This document shows, piece after piece, positions 1 through 7,460 of a stretch of 64,000 bases of DNA. The stretch's first letter is position 1; every line of letters starts with the position of its first letter. Below the pieces are notes generated by a model. It made no database searches and had not been told where the DNA came from. It saw only the letters and a list, made by a program, of their open reading frames with translations. The position numbers and the translations under genes are program-made. The stretch is from Rickettsia endosymbiont of Cantharis rufa (lineage in GTDB: Bacteria; Pseudomonadota; Alphaproteobacteria; Rickettsiales; Rickettsiaceae): assembly GCF_964026445.1 (NCBI RefSeq), contig NZ_OZ032150.1, positions 124,001-188,000 of the forward strand. The letters run 5' to 3'.

Positions 1-197
1 CCAGTGCCAAGCCAATATTCTACACGATCTTTTTTTAAAACCACGCGCTCACTATTATCTGAAGCGAGCATTGGATTATAAGTTCCGACTTTTTCTAAAA
101 AGTCACCATCACGAGGTGCTGTTGCATTAGCTACTACTACACGGTAAAAAGGGCGCTTTTTAGCACCACCTCTAGCTAAACGAATTTTTACTGCCAT
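1..197 (-). CDS. rpsP: 30S ribosomal protein S16 (partial, C-terminus beyond the window)
   Basis: The minus strand starts at an ATG at 195-197 and reads [20 protein letters not shown], followed by a VVVAN-type segment and a YNPML segment. This is the characteristic N-terminus of ribosomal protein S16, a small-subunit assembly protein that binds 16S rRNA. About 65 codons are visible and the frame is open to the window edge, so the last part of the gene lies outside. It lies 13 nt downstream of rpmG on the same strand, suggesting co-transcription. No lesion is seen. Identification is firm from sequence; operon membership is inferred from spacing. Confidence 0.96.
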   Translation of the reverse strand, partial: MAVKIRLARGGAKKRPFYRVVVANATAPRDGDFLEKVGTYNPMLASDNSERVVLKKDRVEYWLGT

Positions 198-210
198 ATA
201 TTACTTACAA

Positions 211-381
211 TTATTTTATCTTTTCTTCTTTAAATAGAACATGTTTTCTTACTTTTGGATCGTATTTACGAAAAGAAAGTTTTTCGGTCCGGGTTTTTGG
301 ATTACGTTTTTTTACTAAAAAAAACCCTGTACCTGCCGTGCTTACTAATCTTACCAAAATATTTTTATTTTTCTTTGCCAT
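211..381 (-). CDS. rpmG: 50S ribosomal protein L33
   Basis: A 56-codon minus-strand frame begins [20 protein letters not shown] and ends in [10 protein letters not shown] with TAA at 211-213. Length and the [26 protein letters not shown] pattern are those of bacterial L33, a small 50S protein near the E site. The alphaproteobacterial form lacks the zinc-binding cysteines, and none is present here. It precedes rpsP by 13 nt on the same strand. The ATG start is the only one that gives the conserved N-terminus. Confidence 0.96.
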   Translation of the reverse strand: MAKKNKNILVRLVSTAGTGFFLVKKRNPKTRTEKLSFRKYDPKVRKHVLFKEEKIK

Positions 382-472
382 TAGCTGACACCTTAAATCA
401 AGATATTATTTTATTATTACTTAAGAAAAGCAGAATAAAACGAAATTGAAAAATAGTCAAGTAAAATCCTGA

Positions 473-589
473 TGTCATTCCTGCGAAAGCAGGAATCCAG
501 CGTAAAGCGGGATAACTCGAGCTTTTAATTTTAAAAATTTATTGTATTTATAATTTTTTTCTGGATTTCTGCTTTCGTAGGAATGACAT
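473..589. repeat. Palindromic element, TGTCATTCC type
   Basis: Opens with TGTCATTCCTGCGAAAGCAG and closes with its near-complement ending GGAATGACA, so a long imperfect hairpin can form. The same arms recur at a dozen intergenic sites in this window. It resembles the Rickettsia palindromic elements; subtype is not assigned. It lies between rpmG and the mutL remnant. Confidence 0.85.
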
Positions 590-644
590 CAAACTGCGCA
601 ACAAAGCCGATTAAGACTTTGGTCAATTTTTCAAATTAAACGAG

Positions 645-794
645 TTACCGACCAAATAAGCGTTCAATATTCTTAAGCTTCAACTCAATATAAGTAGGTC
701 TGCCGTGATTACATTGTCCTGAAAATGGCGTATTTTCCATTTGACGCAGTAAAGCATTCATTTCATCTGCCGATAATTTTCGTCCTGCTCTAAT
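645..794 (-). pseudogene. mutL: mutL C-terminal remnant (about 49 codons)
   Basis: The minus strand reads [20 protein letters not shown], then a [13 protein letters not shown] segment, and ends IERLFGR with TAA at 645-647. This is the conserved end of the MutL dimerisation/endonuclease domain; the CxHGRP motif takes part in metal binding in endonuclease-type MutL. It stops abruptly at the left end of an IS3-family element at 795. The N-terminal part of the same gene resumes at 2664. Roughly 400 middle codons of a usual ~600-codon mutL are missing, so this was more than a simple insertion. It has no start and should not be functional. Confidence 0.93.
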
Positions 795-929
795 TGATGT
801 GGCTATAGTTTTCCAGAAAGTTAATAATAGACGATATTAACAGTAGGGATAAAAATGCCGGATATAGAGCCAAAGATATATCCAGCTGAATTTAAAGAAT
901 CAGCGATTAGATTAGCTATTGAGTCTAAG
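795..929 (+). mobile_element. IS3-family element, left 135 bp (nested scar copy A)
   Basis: Identical in plan to the left end of the complete copies at 4614 and 50256: terminal TGATG..CTATAGTTTTCC inverted repeat, then orfA starting at 855 ([20 protein letters not shown]). The frame is cut after 25 codons by an IS1-family element at 930. The matching right part of the IS3 resumes at 2129, but about 567 bp of the element's middle is missing. The flank left of 795 is mutL. Confidence 0.92.
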
Positions 930-1297
930 GGTCGCGCCCCCGTATTGCAGCTTAGCATGAATAGTCTATAATCCTCAAACAGTAATAAGAGAGAATTATA
1001 GTTAAGGAGTTATGACAAGAATAGATGTTAAGTGTAGATATTGTAACGACACAGAAAAAGTAGTAAAGGCGGGATATTCAATTTCAAAACAACAGAGATA
1101 TCAATGCAAGCAGTGTAATCGATATTTTTAACTGTAATATATTAATAATGCCTCTAAGCCTGGAGTCAAGGCTCAGATAGTAGATATGTCAATCAATGGC
1201 TCTGGAGTTAGGGATACAGTAAGAGTATTAAAAGTGGGTATCAATACGGTTATCCGTGTTTTAAAAAAATCTAGCGTTAAAAAAGATAAATCATTCT
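930..1297 (+). mobile_element. IS1-family element, 5' part (368 bp)
   Basis: Begins with the element's left inverted repeat (GGTCGCGCCCCCGTATTGCAG). It carries an insA-like start at 1012 (MTRIDVKCRYCNDTEKVVKA) with a CxxC..CxxC zinc-finger pattern, then TAA at 1129-1131. At 1297 it is interrupted by a second, reversed IS1. Its last 19 bases (1279-1297) reappear at 34152-34170 beside another reversed IS1. This marks an old IS-into-IS insertion whose two halves have been separated. Confidence 0.88.
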
Positions 1298-2128
1298 GGT
1301 CGCACCTCCATTTTACAGATGTGGATATTAAAAGGCTATACGTTCAATAAGAGTTCCGATGACTTTATCATGAATATCCAATGACTTGGAAAAACAAATT
1401 GTTTTACGTGTCAGTCTTTTGCATCTTGTTCTAAGATTTAAGTTACCCCGTTCTATCCGTTGAGTATATTTTTTACTAACAATGTGTTTTTTGGGATCTA
1501 ATAACCTAGCATAACTTCCCTATCCATCTGTAAAGTAAAAAGTAACCTTAAAATCCTCCGGTTTTTTTTCAGTAATGATTCTGATGTGCTATCACATCTT
1601 GTACCAAAAGTATAAGCAACTACTTTTAACAAAATCTTATCCAAAGAATATCAAAGCCATCTTTGTTTGGATTTATTCTGTACATAAGGCCATTGTTCAT
1701 CTATTTCAGGAGCAATAATTACTTCTATCGTATTGATAGAATGATTTATCTTTTTTAACGCTAGATTTTTTTAAAACACGGATAACCGTATTGATACCCA
1801 CTTTTAATACTCTTACTGTATCCCTAACTCCAGAGCCATTGATTGACATATCTACTATCTGAGTCTTGACTCCAGGCTTAGAGGCATTATTAATATATTA
1901 CAGTTGAAAATATCGATTACACTGCTTGCATTGATATCTCTGTTGTTTTGAAATTGAATATCCCGCCTTTACTACTTTTTCTGTGTCGTTACAATATCTA
2001 CACTTAACATCTATTCTTGATCTACACTTAACATATATTCTTGTCATAACTCCTTAACTATAATTCTCTCTTATCACTGTTTGAGTATTATAGACTATTC
2101 ATGCTAAACTGCAATACGGGGCACGACC
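1298..2128 (-). mobile_element. IS1-family element, full length 831 bp, reversed, decayed transposase
   Basis: Bounded by GGTCGCACCTCC on the left and the complement of GGTCG(T/C)GCCCC on the right, 831 bp, like the copies at 33320 and 37689. On the minus strand it encodes insA-like zinc-finger and insB-like sequence ending [20 protein letters not shown] and [15 protein letters not shown], diagnostic of IS1 InsB. The insB part has TGA and TAG at the two positions expected to be Trp in RWLWY and TDGWG motifs, plus a shift at an A-run. The transposase is therefore not readable as one protein. No target duplication flanks it. Confidence 0.9.
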
Positions 2129-2663
2129 GTTTACAGTTTATGCTGCTAATTGTTATTGGGTTGGAGACATAACCTATGTGCCAACTGGTGAAGGCTGGCT
2201 ATATTTAGCAACTGTTATTGATCTATTTTCTAGAAAAATTATAGGATGGTCTATGAGTAATAACATGAGAGCTGATTTGGTTAATAATGCTTTATTAATG
2301 GCAATATGGCAACGTAAACCAGCAAAAGGGCTTATTTGGCATACTGATAGAGGTAGTCAATATTGTTCTGATAGTCATTTAAAAATTATAAAACAACATG
2401 GTATCAAACAGAGTATGGGTCGTAAAGGAAATTGCTTGGATAATGCTGTTGCTGAAAGTTTCTTTCATACTATAAAAACAGAATTAATGTATCAATATAA
2501 ATTTAAAACTAAGGAGGAAGCAAAATATGCCATATTTGAATATATAGAGGTATTTTATAACCGTATCAGAATGTATTCTGCTAACGATTATTTATCACCA
2601 GTAAGATATGAAGAGATACAAAATTGCGCTTAAACAACTGTTCGGAAAAGTGTTGATAGATCA
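2129..2663 (+). mobile_element. IS3-family element, right 535 bp with orfB C-terminal half (scar copy A)
   Basis: Corresponds to the last 535 bp of the 1,236-bp element, beginning inside orfB and ending at the right terminus (GGAAAAGTGTTGATAGATCA). An open frame from 2129 to 2633 carries the first catalytic Asp (in WVGDITY), the second (in WHTDRGSQY) and the Glu (in NAVAESFF), but lacks the N-terminal HTH/HB domain. The right flank is the mutL N-terminal half. No direct repeat matches the left flank at 794, consistent with a recombined scar and not a clean insertion. Confidence 0.9.
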
Positions 2664-3095
2664 CTCTATTTTAGTACCTTCATTATGGACAGAAACAGTA
2701 ACTTGTTTTTCATTGCCGCCGATTAATTTAATTTGAAACGCTTTTTCAGCCTCCAGCTTCTTAGAAGTAATGAGCATTTTACTAATAGCAGCAATAGACG
2801 GTAATGCTTCACCACGAAAACCGAAAGTATGAATATTTAGAAAATCGCTTTCATCAAGCTTAGAAGTTGTATGGCGTTCAACGGCAATTTCTAACTCCTT
2901 ATCAGTCATACCGATGCCGTCATCGGAAATAATGATTAGATTTTTACCGGCACGTTCCAAGATAATATCTATTTTAGTACTACCTGCATCAATCGCATTC
3001 TCAACTAATTCTTTTACTACCGATACAGGTCTTTCTATAACCTCACCGGTGGCAATTCGGTTGATAGTACTTTCTGAAAGAAACTTGATAGTCAT
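2664..3095 (-). pseudogene. mutL: mutL N-terminal remnant (144 codons)
   Basis: Reads from ATG at 3093-3095 through the GHKL ATPase core: [11 protein letters not shown] (motif I, Asn-binding Mg-ATP), DDGIGM (motif II) and HTTSK plus [10 protein letters not shown] (motif III). It then runs into the right end of the IS3 element at 2663. MutL couples MutS mismatch recognition to strand incision; a 144-residue piece lacks the rest of the ATPase, the linker and the dimerisation domain. The start overlaps the stop of the upstream zinc-finger gene (ATGA), so mutL was probably translationally coupled to it. The protein is predicted to be non-functional. Confidence 0.95.
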
Positions 3096-3256
3096 TTTGC
3101 TACTAATTTAAATTTCTTACTACAATATGGGCAGATAACTTCCTTTTTTTCTTTATCTATCTCTAAATAAACTTTTGGATGGTCATATGGAGGTTCTTTG
3201 CCCCGGCAAGATACAGATGCATCAACGCTATTAACAATTTCCATAGATTTATACAT
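3092..3256 (-). CDS. CHCC zinc-finger protein (NDUFS6-like), 54 aa
   Basis: The minus strand reads 54 codons with Cys17, His26, Cys42 and Cys45 in the spacing [11 protein letters not shown]...[10 protein letters not shown]. This is the zf-CHCC pattern of the mitochondrial complex I subunit NDUFS6 and its small alphaproteobacterial relatives. A role with complex I is a family-based inference only. The stop TGA overlaps the mutL ATG by ATGA, implying an old two-gene operon. An internal Met at residue 5 is an alternative start. The gene looks intact although mutL behind it is destroyed. Confidence 0.85.
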   Translation of the reverse strand: MYKSMEIVNSVDASVSCRGKEPPYDHPKVYLEIDKEKKEVICPYCSKKFKLVAK

Positions 3257-3323
3257 TATTTCTTTAAGTGAAATCTAATATAAGTTACTTTTAAATAAAA
3301 GACAAATAATACTTGATTAACTA

Positions 3324-3422
3324 TGTCATTCCCGCGTAGGCGGGAATCCAGTACTTTAAAGCTTTTTAAAAGCTCGGTTTATCTTGCTTTACCATGAATT
3401 CCCGCCTACGCAGGAATGACAT
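3324..3422. repeat. Palindromic element, TGTCATTCC type
   Basis: Arms TGTCATTCCCGCGTAGGCGG and CGCCTACGCAGGAATGACA face each other around about 60 bp containing AGCTTTTTAAAAGCT. Same family as the elements at 473, 25224 and 48446. It sits between the zinc-finger gene and the dehydrogenase gene. Confidence 0.88.
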
Positions 3423-3479
3423 CGAGCGTCATACAATAAGACTAGGTTAACTATAGCATAACACAGCAGGGAGGTAAAA

Positions 3480-4259
3480 ATGAAAAACAAAGTAGCAGTC
3501 ATTACCGGTTCTACTAGCGGTATCGGACTTGAAATAGCAAAACATTTCGCAAAACTTGAATCTAAAATAGTTATTAACGGTCTTGCAAAAGAATATGAAG
3601 TAGCCAAAATTTCAGCAGAATTGAAAGAACTTGGTGCAAGTAGCGTATTTTATCAAGGAATAAATTTAGAAAAACCTGAAGAAATTCGTTCTATGTTTGA
3701 GAGAATAATAAAAGAATTCGGTAAAATAGATATATTAGTAAATAATGCCGGTATTCAGCACGTTGCCCCTATCGATGAATTTCCTGAAGATAAATGGGAA
3801 CAAATTTTGCGTATAGATTTAACAGCCTCTTTTTATACTACAAAATACACAATACCGATTATGAAAAAAAACGGCTTTGGGCGGATTGTTAACATCGCTT
3901 CTGCTCATGCCTATGTCGCATCACCCTTTAAGTCGGCATATGTAGCAGCAAAGCACGGTATCCTTGGGCTTACCAAAACCGTTGCTTTAGAAGTGGCTGA
4001 GAATAATATTACAGTGAATGCTATCTGCCCTGGTTACGTTAATACTACCTTAGTCAAGAATCAAATAGCAGATACTGCTAAAGCTAGACATATCAGTGAG
4101 GAATCGGCATTAAGGGACGTAATCCTAAAATCTCAAGCTACAAAGAAATTTGTTGAAGCCGATGAAATAGCAAACTTAGTAATATTCTTATGTGACGAAA
4201 AAGCATCATCAATAACAGGTAGTGGACTCTTGATAGATGGCGGCTGGACGGCACAGTAG
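3480..4259 (+). CDS. 3-hydroxybutyrate dehydrogenase (short-chain dehydrogenase)
   Basis: A 259-residue classical SDR. It has the NAD-binding TGSTSGIG at 9-16, NNAG at 88-91, catalytic Ser141, and the Tyr154-x3-Lys158 pair in YVAAKHG. The segment after NAICPGYVNT with QIADTAKA is typical of bacterial D-3-hydroxybutyrate dehydrogenases, which interconvert 3-hydroxybutyrate and acetoacetate with NAD. Start ATG 3480 is preceded by GGGAGG. No polyhydroxybutyrate genes are adjacent. SDR membership is certain from motifs; substrate assignment rests on overall family resemblance. Confidence 0.88.
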   Translation: MKNKVAVITGSTSGIGLEIAKHFAKLESKIVINGLAKEYEVAKISAELKELGASSVFYQGINLEKPEEIRSMFERIIKEFGKIDILVNNAGIQHVAPIDEFPEDKWEQILRIDLTASFYTTKYTIPIMKKNGFGRIVNIASAHAYVASPFKSAYVAAKHGILGLTKTVALEVAENNITVNAICPGYVNTTLVKNQIADTAKARHISEESALRDVILKSQATKKFVEADEIANLVIFLCDEKASSITGSGLLIDGGWTAQ

Positions 4260-4303
4260 TCTTTAATTTTTAATATTTGTTAGTTATTGAGAAATAACTA
4301 ACA

Positions 4304-4627
4304 ATGAAAATTTCTTGCAAAATTTTGATTTACCCCTTTACACTAAATAATAAATCAAAATTTATCCAAGGAGGAATTTATGCCAGAAAAAAACATGTAC
4401 ATTTTCAAACTGAAGAAATTGAATTAAATAGAGTAAAAAATGCCAAATTAATTCATTTTAAAGATGAACTGGGTAGACCCATAGATGGGCAATTAGTTAT
4501 AGGAGAAGTTGAAGAAGTAAAAGAAAAAAAATTTTCTAGGCCCATAGAAGTTGAGGTAAAGCGTAATTTGGGTAAGTTTAAAAAAGCTCTAGCCTATCTT
4601 GGAATTATTAATATGATGCAGCTATAG
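4304..4627 (+). CDS. Hypothetical protein fragment running into an IS3 element
   Basis: An open frame of 107 codons, lysine- and glutamate-rich, with no domain I recognise. Its last codons lie inside the IS3 element starting at 4614, so the natural C-terminus has been replaced. A strong Shine-Dalgarno (AAGGAGG, 4368-4374) sits 5 nt before an ATG at 4380 in another frame, which reads only 15 residues (MPEKNMYIFKLKKLN). The original gene may therefore have started at 4380 and later suffered a frameshift. Treat as a probable degraded remnant; function unknown. Confidence 0.4.
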   Translation: MKISCKILIYPFTLNNKSKFIQGGIYARKKHVHFQTEEIELNRVKNAKLIHFKDELGRPIDGQLVIGEVEEVKEKKFSRPIEVEVKRNLGKFKKALAYLGIINMMQL

Positions 4628-4673
4628 TTTTCCAGAAAGTTAATAATAGACGATATTAACAGTAGGGATAAAA

Positions 4674-4892
4674 ATGCCGGATATAGAGCCAAAGATATAT
4701 CCAGCTGAATTTAAAGAATCAGCGATTAGATTAGCTATTGAGTCTAAGCAACCTTTTGCTCAAACAGCTAGAGAACTAGGAATTACGAAGTATAGTCTAT
4801 ATAATTGGGTTAATAAACATTCAAAACTCAAGGAAGTAATGAGATATGAAGAACATCTGTATGATGAATTAAGGAGATTGAAGAAGAACTAG
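4674..4892 (+). CDS. IS3 transposase OrfA (HTH protein), prematurely ended
   Basis: A 72-residue protein, [20 protein letters not shown] followed by an HTH (QTARELGITKYSLYNWVNKH) as in the transposase_8 family that binds IS3 ends. It stops early (RLKKN, TAG). The usual continuation EELDRVTQERDLLK lies in the next frame and KAAAYFAKES in a third frame, so at least one shift beyond the programmed -1 frameshift separates it from OrfB. All copies in this window share the same state. Start ATG 4674 follows AGTAGGGATAAAA. Confidence 0.9.
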   Translation: MPDIEPKIYPAEFKESAIRLAIESKQPFAQTARELGITKYSLYNWVNKHSKLKEVMRYEEHLYDELRRLKKN

Positions 4893-5006
4893 ATAGAGTA
4901 ACACAAGAACGTGATCTATTAAAAAGGCTGCCGCGTACTTTGCAAAAGAATCCCAATAAGGTACGCATGGATAAAGGAAAACAGAGGTAATTTTTCCATT
5001 TCTGCT

Positions 5007-5819
5007 ATGTGTAAATTTATGAAAGTATCACGTAATGGTTATTATGAATGGTTAAATAATCTTGGATGTAATAGGGTTAAAGAAGGTAATGAATTAACAA
5101 ACAGAATTGAAATTATCTTTAAAGAAGGTAGAGGTAATTATGGAACTAGACCTATTAAAAAGGAACTATCACGGCAAGATATAACTGCTAGTAGGAGACG
5201 CATTGCAAGACTAATAAAAGAAGCTAATTTGCTATGTAAAACTAAACGTAAATTTAAAGCCATTACTGACTCTAATCATAATAAGCAAATTGCTCCTAAT
5301 TTATTAAATAGAGAGTTTACAGTTTATGCTGCTAATTGTTATTGGGTTGGAGACATAACCTATGTGCCAACTGGTGAAGGCTGGCTATATTTAGCAACTG
5401 TTATTGATCTATTTTCTAGAAAAATTATAGGATGGTCTATGAGTAATAACATGAGAGCTGATTTGGTTAATAATGCTTTATTAATGGCAATATGGCAACG
5501 TAAACCAGCAAAAGGGCTTATTTGGCATACTGATAGAGGTAGTCAATATTGTTCTGATAGTCATTTAAAAATTATAAAACAACATGGTATCAAACAGAGT
5601 ATGGGTCGTAAAGGAAATTGCTTGGATAATGCTGTTGCTGAAAGTTTCTTTCATACTATAAAAACAGAATTAATGTATCAATATAAATTTAAAACTAAGG
5701 AGGAAGCAAAATATGCCATATTTGAATATATAGAGGTATTTTATAACCGTATCAGAATGTATTCTGCTAACGATTATTTATCACCAGTAAGATATGAAGA
5801 GATACAAAATTGCGCTTAA
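5007..5819 (+). CDS. IS3 transposase OrfB (DDE integrase core), 270 aa
   Basis: HTH_21-type N-terminus (GYYEW, then GNYGTRPIKKEL) and an rve integrase core with Asp116 (WVGDITY), Asp176 (WHTDRGSQY) and Glu212 (NAVAESFF), the DDE triad. In IS3 elements the active enzyme is an OrfAB fusion made by -1 frameshifting. Upstream in this frame the sequence RYAWIKENRGNFSISAM continues back past the ATG, so 5007 is an internal Met of the original fusion. The catalytic domain itself is intact and identical to that of copy D. Confidence 0.95.
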   Translation: MCKFMKVSRNGYYEWLNNLGCNRVKEGNELTNRIEIIFKEGRGNYGTRPIKKELSRQDITASRRRIARLIKEANLLCKTKRKFKAITDSNHNKQIAPNLLNREFTVYAANCYWVGDITYVPTGEGWLYLATVIDLFSRKIIGWSMSNNMRADLVNNALLMAIWQRKPAKGLIWHTDRGSQYCSDSHLKIIKQHGIKQSMGRKGNCLDNAVAESFFHTIKTELMYQYKFKTKEEAKYAIFEYIEVFYNRIRMYSANDYLSPVRYEEIQNCA

Positions 5820-5849
5820 ACAACTGTTCGGAAAAGTGTTTACAGATCA

Positions 5850-6319
5850 CATTCTAAAACAATAACAAACGGACAAGAGGTAATAATAATGTTGATGTTT
5901 CGCCTTACTACTCAAAGACAGTGCCTGCATCTGCCGGTATTTTTGCATCGACAAATGAAATGATTGAAATGTTCAAACTTAGCTTTGGTTATAAACCAGA
6001 TCTTATTTCTAAGAATATGTTAGACCGTATGTATAAAATAGCAAAATCAAACAAGGATGTTTTTGGATTTAAATGGCAACCGGTTTGGCTGATTGATCAA
6101 AAAATGATTGAGTCATATTATGCTCTTGGATAGCGTATTCTTAAAGTAAAAGGACGGTCAAATAAAGATTTAATTTTTCACTCAGGCTATATTAACGGTA
6201 TTTATTCCTTTATTGGCTTTATACCATCAGAAGAACCTGGAATTATTATTCTAGTGAATCAAGAAGGTAAATTTTCACTTAAAAATGGGCTTGGGCTTTG
6301 GCTTGATTATATAGATTAA
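5850..6319 (+). pseudogene. Serine beta-lactamase/penicillin-binding-like protein (class C fold), 3' remnant
   Basis: After the IS3 the frame reads SAGIFASTNEMIEMFKLSFG, ..., FHSGYINGIYSFIGFIP, ..., IIILVNQEG. This is the C-terminal part of a PF00144 (AmpC/PBP4*-like) serine hydrolase; the HSG motif corresponds to the KTG/HTG box. The N-terminal half with the SxxK nucleophile is gone. An in-frame TAG at 6131-6133 interrupts GLG*RILKVKG, where relatives usually have Trp (TGG to TAG). The frame ends with TAA at 6317-6319. Removed by IS-linked deletion and not functional. Confidence 0.82.
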
Positions 6320-6331
6320 AAGTTATATTAT

Positions 6332-7027
6332 ATGAATAAAAAACTTATCAAATTTGTTTTTATCGTTTGCAGCACCATAATTGTAACCGGTTTATTATAC
6401 AAATATATCAATCAGCATTATCCGAAATTTTTTAAAGAATCGCAAAATATAGGAAGTTTTTGTGCGTCGTTATTAATATTATTTAGTATAATTTATAGTA
6501 CTATTAGCCAAAATGAAATACGCAAATTTTGTTTGCAATTAACAAGTTGGGCAGCAATTTTTTTAGTTATAATAACCGGCTATGCTTTTAGGTTTGAGCT
6601 GAATTATGCTTATCATAGGGTAATGTCTGCTTTAATTCCCTCATATAAATGGTCTACTGAAGTAGGGGAAATTATTATAGCACGTAGTGGGGACGGGCAT
6701 TTTTATACCAATGCTCTTGTAAATAACGTTAAAATAAAATTTATGATCGATACCGGTGCAAGTGATGTTGCTTTAACTAAGGAAGATGCTCAAAAATTAG
6801 GCTTTGACTTAACTAAATTAAAATATACTAGAACTTATCTAACAGCTAATGGTGAAAATAAAGCCGCCCCTATAACCTTAGATAATGTAGTGATCGGCGC
6901 AGAATTTAAGAGCATCAAAGGACATGTGGGTCTTGGTGACCTCGATATCTCACTTCTCGGTATGTCTGTGCTTGAACGCTTTAGAGGTTTCAGGATTGAT
7001 AAAGATTTACTAATCTTGAATTATTAG
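6332..7027 (+). CDS. APRc-like retropepsin aspartic protease, membrane anchored
   Basis: A 231-residue protein with three hydrophobic segments (about residues 7-25, 42-60, 70-90) followed by a soluble domain holding a single FMIDTGASDVALT active-site motif (Asp140) and the downstream LGDLDISLLGMSVLERF segment. This is the TIGR02281 clan-AA retropepsin-like architecture; the Rickettsia conorii homologue APRc dimerises and autoprocesses like retroviral protease. Start ATG 6332 follows the remnant gene by 12 nt. It appears intact. Proposed substrates of the family are surface proteins, but that is not visible here. Confidence 0.88.
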   Translation: MNKKLIKFVFIVCSTIIVTGLLYKYINQHYPKFFKESQNIGSFCASLLILFSIIYSTISQNEIRKFCLQLTSWAAIFLVIITGYAFRFELNYAYHRVMSALIPSYKWSTEVGEIIIARSGDGHFYTNALVNNVKIKFMIDTGASDVALTKEDAQKLGFDLTKLKYTRTYLTANGENKAAPITLDNVVIGAEFKSIKGHVGLGDLDISLLGMSVLERFRGFRIDKDLLILNY

Positions 7028-7077
7028 GCATCTTCGTCATTACGAGCAGCCATATGCATTGTTGCATGGTTCGGTTA

Positions 7078-7106
7078 TGTAATTCCCGCCTACGCGGGAA
7101 TTACAT
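7078..7106. repeat. Minimal perfect palindrome of the TGTCATTCC type
   Basis: ATGTAATTCCCGC and GCGGGAATTACAT face each other across CTAC, a 29-bp near-perfect hairpin without the usual central spacer. It lies between the convergent retropepsin and ebfC genes and may act as a bidirectional terminator. Confidence 0.65.
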
Positions 7107-7116
7107 AAACGCCGTA

Positions 7117-7440
7117 TTAAAATGGCATTTTAAAACCAGGTGGTAAGCTCATACCGTTTAAAGCTCCTGATAAAGAATTTTGAGAATCCTCATCACATTT
7201 TTGTTTAGCATCGTTAAAGGCAACTTTAATTAAATCCTCAAGCATTTCTTTTTCCTCTGCTTTTAATAAAGATTCATCAATTGAAATCTTTTCAACCTCC
7301 CCTTTACCGGTTGCAATAACTTCAACAAGCCCGCCACCGGCTTTACCGGTATATCTCGCGTTTGCCATTTGTTCTTGGGCTTCTTGCATTTTCTTTTGCA
7401 TTGATTGGGCTTGTTTTAAAAACTGATTAAAATTTACCAT
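7117..7440 (-). CDS. ebfC: YbaB/EbfC nucleoid-associated protein
   Basis: 107 residues, MVNFNQFLKQAQSMQKKMQE with coiled N- and C-terminal helices around a beta core (GLVEVIATGKGEVEKISIDE) and a Gly/Pro-rich tail ending SLPPGFKMPF. This is the dimeric YbaB fold that binds DNA with little sequence preference. It follows dnaX by 20 nt on the same strand, the conserved dnaX-ybaB pair of bacteria. Length is normal and no lesion is seen. Confidence 0.95.
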   Translation of the reverse strand: MVNFNQFLKQAQSMQKKMQEAQEQMANARYTGKAGGGLVEVIATGKGEVEKISIDESLLKAEEKEMLEDLIKVAFNDAKQKCDEDSQNSLSGALNGMSLPPGFKMPF

Positions 7441-7460
7441 AATCCTATCCTATATATTCT

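Larger units (their letters stand above)
4614..5849 (+). mobile_element. IS3-family insertion sequence, full length 1,236 bp (copy B)
   Basis: Ends are TGATGCAGCTATAGTTTTCC on the left and the complement of TGATCTGTAAACACTTTTCC on the right, giving TG...CA termini with imperfect inverted repeats, typical of IS3. Length is exactly that of copy D at 50256. It contains orfA and orfB. The 3-5 bases flanking each end do not match (ATA versus CAT), so no target duplication is visible. Left flank is a hypothetical gene, right flank a beheaded beta-lactamase-like gene, consistent with deletion by recombination between copies. Confidence 0.95.

Noticed and set aside
255..449. 64-codon plus-strand ORF over rpmG
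   Set aside because: It is the antisense shadow of ribosomal protein L33 on the minus strand.
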